Shown here: positions 3,984 through 5,633 of the stretch, one piece after another | How the letters are laid out: each line of letters begins with the position of its first letter | How positions within the stretch are numbered: position 1 is the first letter of the stretch | Assembly (NCBI GenBank): GCA_019751475.1 | Contig: JAIENH010000381.1 | Location: 1-5,633, forward strand | Length of the DNA stretch: 5,633 nucleotides | Direction: 5' to 3' | Origin: Cyclobacteriaceae bacterium | GTDB lineage: Bacteria > Bacteroidota > Bacteroidia > Cytophagales > Cyclobacteriaceae | Made by a program: the position numbers and the translations under genes | Notes under the pieces: generated by a model | Databases searched by the model: none | The model's input: the letters and a program-made list of their open reading frames with translations, nothing else | What the model was told of the DNA's origin: nothing

Positions 3984-5633
3984 ATGAACCGTTCTATCAA
4001 AAAAGTAGCCGTGCTCGGCTCAGGTGTAATGGGCTCTGCCATCGCCTGCCACTTCGCCAACATCGGCTGCCAGGTACTCTTGCTCGACATTGCACCCAAT
4101 GCCCTCACGGACGAAGAGAAGGCCAAAGGCCTAACCCTCGAAAGCAAAGTGGTGAAGAACCGCATTGTGCAGCGCTCTTTCGACCGCAGTATCAAGTCCA
4201 GCCCGGGGCCTATCTACAGCAAGAAATTTACCTCCCGCATTTCACTCGGAAACTTTACCGATGACTTCTCACGCATCAAAGATTATGATTGGACGATTGA
4301 AGTTGTAACGGAGAATCTCGACATCAAGAAGGAAGTGTACGAGCAAGTAGAGAAATTCCGCAAGCCCGGTACACTCATCACCTCCAATACTTCAGGTATT
4401 CCCATTCACTTAATGGCCGAAGGCCGCAGCGAAGATTTCAAAAAACATTTTGCAGGCACGCACTTTTTCAACCCTCCTCGTTACCTCAAGTTGTTTGAAG
4501 TTATCCCGGCTGCGCACACGGATGCTGAAGTCACGAAGTTCCTCATGCACTATGGAGATTTGTATTTGGGTAAGACATCCGTGTTGTGTAAAGATACACC
4601 TGCCTTCATCGGCAACCGTGTAGGTGTGTGGGGGTTGTTGAAAGTGATTGACTCCATGCAGAAATATGATCTGAATGTGGATGAAATCGACAAACTCACA
4701 GGCCCGGTCATCGGTCGCCCCAAGTCGGCTACGTTCCGCACTTCCGATGTTGTGGGTTTGGATACGCTCGTGAAAGTAGCGAACAACTTATACGCAGGCT
4801 TGCCCAACGATGAAGGTCGCGAGATGTTCAGGCTCAGCGATGTGGTGACCAAAATGGAAAAGAACAACTGGCTGGGCGACAAAACCGGTCAGGGCTTTTA
4901 TAAGAAAGTGAAAACACCCGATGGCAAATCGGAAATCCACACGCTTGATCTCAAAACATTAGAATACAGACCCAAAGCAAAGGCAAAGTTTGCCACGCTC
5001 GAAACCACCAAGACCATCGACAATCTGCGCGAACGCTTCAAGGTGTTGCTCGCGGGCAAAGACAAAGCCGGTGATTTTTATCGCGATTGCTTCTACGGAC
5101 TGTTTCAATATGCGTCTAACCGCATTCCTGAAATCAGCGATGAACTTTTCCGCATTGACGATGCCGTGTGTGCAGGCTTTGGTTGGGAACTCGGCCCCTT
5201 CGATACATGGGATGCACTCAGTGTAGAAAAAACGGTGCAAGCGATGGAAGCCCTCGGCTACAAGGCTGCCGCCTGGGTGCTCGATATGCTGGCCGCGGGC
5301 AACAAGTCGTTCTACCGCGTGGAGAATGGCAAGCGCCAGTATTATGATATTCCGAGCAAGTCGTACAAGAATATTCCAGGCAAGGAAGAGTTCATCATTC
5401 TTGAAAACCTGAGCAACAACATCGTTTGGAAAAATGCGGATTCTAAAGTCACCGACCTGGGCGATGGTGTCATCAACTTCGCGTGGCACAGCAAAAGCTA
5501 CACGCTTGGCAGTGCTGTGGTGGAGGGCATGAACAAAGCTATTGACCTGGCAGAAAAAAGTTATCGCGGTTTGGTGATCGGTCACCAGGGTGCTGACTTC
5601 TCACTTGGTGCCAATCTCGGCATGGTGTTCATG
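3984..5633 (+). CDS. fadN: 3-hydroxyacyl-CoA dehydrogenase/enoyl-CoA hydratase, FadN-type (3' end outside window)
   Basis: This beta-oxidation enzyme oxidises 3-hydroxyacyl-CoA with NAD+ and carries a hydratase-like (crotonase) domain at its end. The 550 codons present are open to the window edge; FadN-type proteins have about 800. The Rossmann motif is 'VLGSGVMGSAIA' (10-21), followed by the family stretch 'KGLTLESKVVKNR' (48-60). The catalytic region holds 'VTEN' (108-111), 'SNTSG' (134-138), and 'HFFNPPRYLKLFEVI' (160-174) with His160 and Glu172 as the likely dyad; 'FIGNRVG' (208-214) starts the dehydrogenase C-terminal domain. A second dehydrogenase-like helical region follows ('DDAVCAGFGWELGPFDTWD'). 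The crotonase oxyanion-hole region 'GADFSLGANL' (536-545) lies near the window end. Domain order and the N-terminus match Bacillus FadN, not E. coli FadB. A thiolase and an acyl-CoA dehydrogenase would be expected further on. The 208-residue frame on the other strand (4959-5585) is a shadow. Confidence 0.93.
   Translation, partial: MNRSIKKVAVLGSGVMGSAIACHFANIGCQVLLLDIAPNALTDEEKAKGLTLESKVVKNRIVQRSFDRSIKSSPGPIYSKKFTSRISLGNFTDDFSRIKDYDWTIEVVTENLDIKKEVYEQVEKFRKPGTLITSNTSGIPIHLMAEGRSEDFKKHFAGTHFFNPPRYLKLFEVIPAAHTDAEVTKFLMHYGDLYLGKTSVLCKDTPAFIGNRVGVWGLLKVIDSMQKYDLNVDEIDKLTGPVIGRPKSATFRTSDVVGLDTLVKVANNLYAGLPNDEGREMFRLSDVVTKMEKNNWLGDKTGQGFYKKVKTPDGKSEIHTLDLKTLEYRPKAKAKFATLETTKTIDNLRERFKVLLAGKDKAGDFYRDCFYGLFQYASNRIPEISDELFRIDDAVCAGFGWELGPFDTWDALSVEKTVQAMEALGYKAAAWVLDMLAAGNKSFYRVENGKRQYYDIPSKSYKNIPGKEEFIILENLSNNIVWKNADSKVTDLGDGVINFAWHSKSYTLGSAVVEGMNKAIDLAEKSYRGLVIGHQGADFSLGANLGMVFM

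Larger units (their letters stand above)
3376..3986. repeat. Imperfect 12-base direct repeat flanking the toxin-antitoxin pair
   Basis: GGTGAAAACATG (3376-3387) and GGTAAAAACATG (3975-3986) agree at 11 of 12 bases and lie 599 bases apart. The right copy ends in the start codon of the FadN gene; the left copy lies at the end of the MarR gene and contains a similar out-of-frame stop-then-ATG layout. This fits insertion of the module at the MarR/FadN boundary with duplication of, or microhomology at, the FadN start. The repeat is short and A-rich, so chance is possible. Confidence 0.4.

Noticed and set aside
3845..4195. 116-residue minus-strand open frame across the toxin/FadN boundary
   Set aside because: It overlaps two well-supported plus-strand genes and has no recognisable domain.
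4959..5585. 208-residue open frame on the minus strand
   Set aside because: It lies fully antisense to the FadN-type gene, which is open and conserved throughout; it is a codon-bias shadow.

Overview
The window looks like a piece of chromosome from a member of the Bacteroidota, probably Cytophagales-like. This is inferred from gene content and from start sites that mostly lack a clear Shine-Dalgarno; no marker gene is present. Two kinds of DNA meet here: an AT-rich left half made of accessory and damaged genes, and a more GC-rich right half carrying housekeeping fatty-acid metabolism.

Left part (1-1300, minus strand). Three genes overlap tightly and read right to left: a 5'-cut remnant (972-1295), a 58-residue small protein with a GTG start (799-975), and a 180-residue protein (270-812) that resembles the MukE/MksE/JetB winged-helix 'middle' subunits of SMC-type complexes. 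The large ATPase expected next to such a subunit is not downstream. Positions 1-269 hold only short repeats, weak hairpins and a degraded coding-like tract. I read the block as the remains of a defence or condensin-like (Mks/Wadjet or ABC-three-component) operon that has lost both ends.

Middle (about 1301-2730, plus strand). A compact IS200-type insertion sequence has an intact Y1/HUH transposase (1367-1804) between two imperfect hairpins. Directly to its right is the C-terminal two thirds of an Fe/Mn superoxide dismutase (1857-2249) without its 5' part. The IS therefore sits at a junction where two divergent genes have both lost their 5' ends, so the site is a deletion or rearrangement scar and not a simple insertion. 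An exported three-cysteine protein (2326-2730) follows.

Right part (2911-5633, plus strand). A MarR-family regulator (2933-3394) with a palindrome over its own start codon is followed with almost no spacing by a DUF2281-type antitoxin (3396-3596), a PIN/VapC-like toxin (3596-3979) and a FadN-type 3-hydroxyacyl-CoA dehydrogenase/enoyl-CoA hydratase (3984 to beyond the window end). The regulator and FadN plausibly form a beta-oxidation operon. The toxin-antitoxin pair appears wedged between them and is bounded by an 11/12-base direct repeat.
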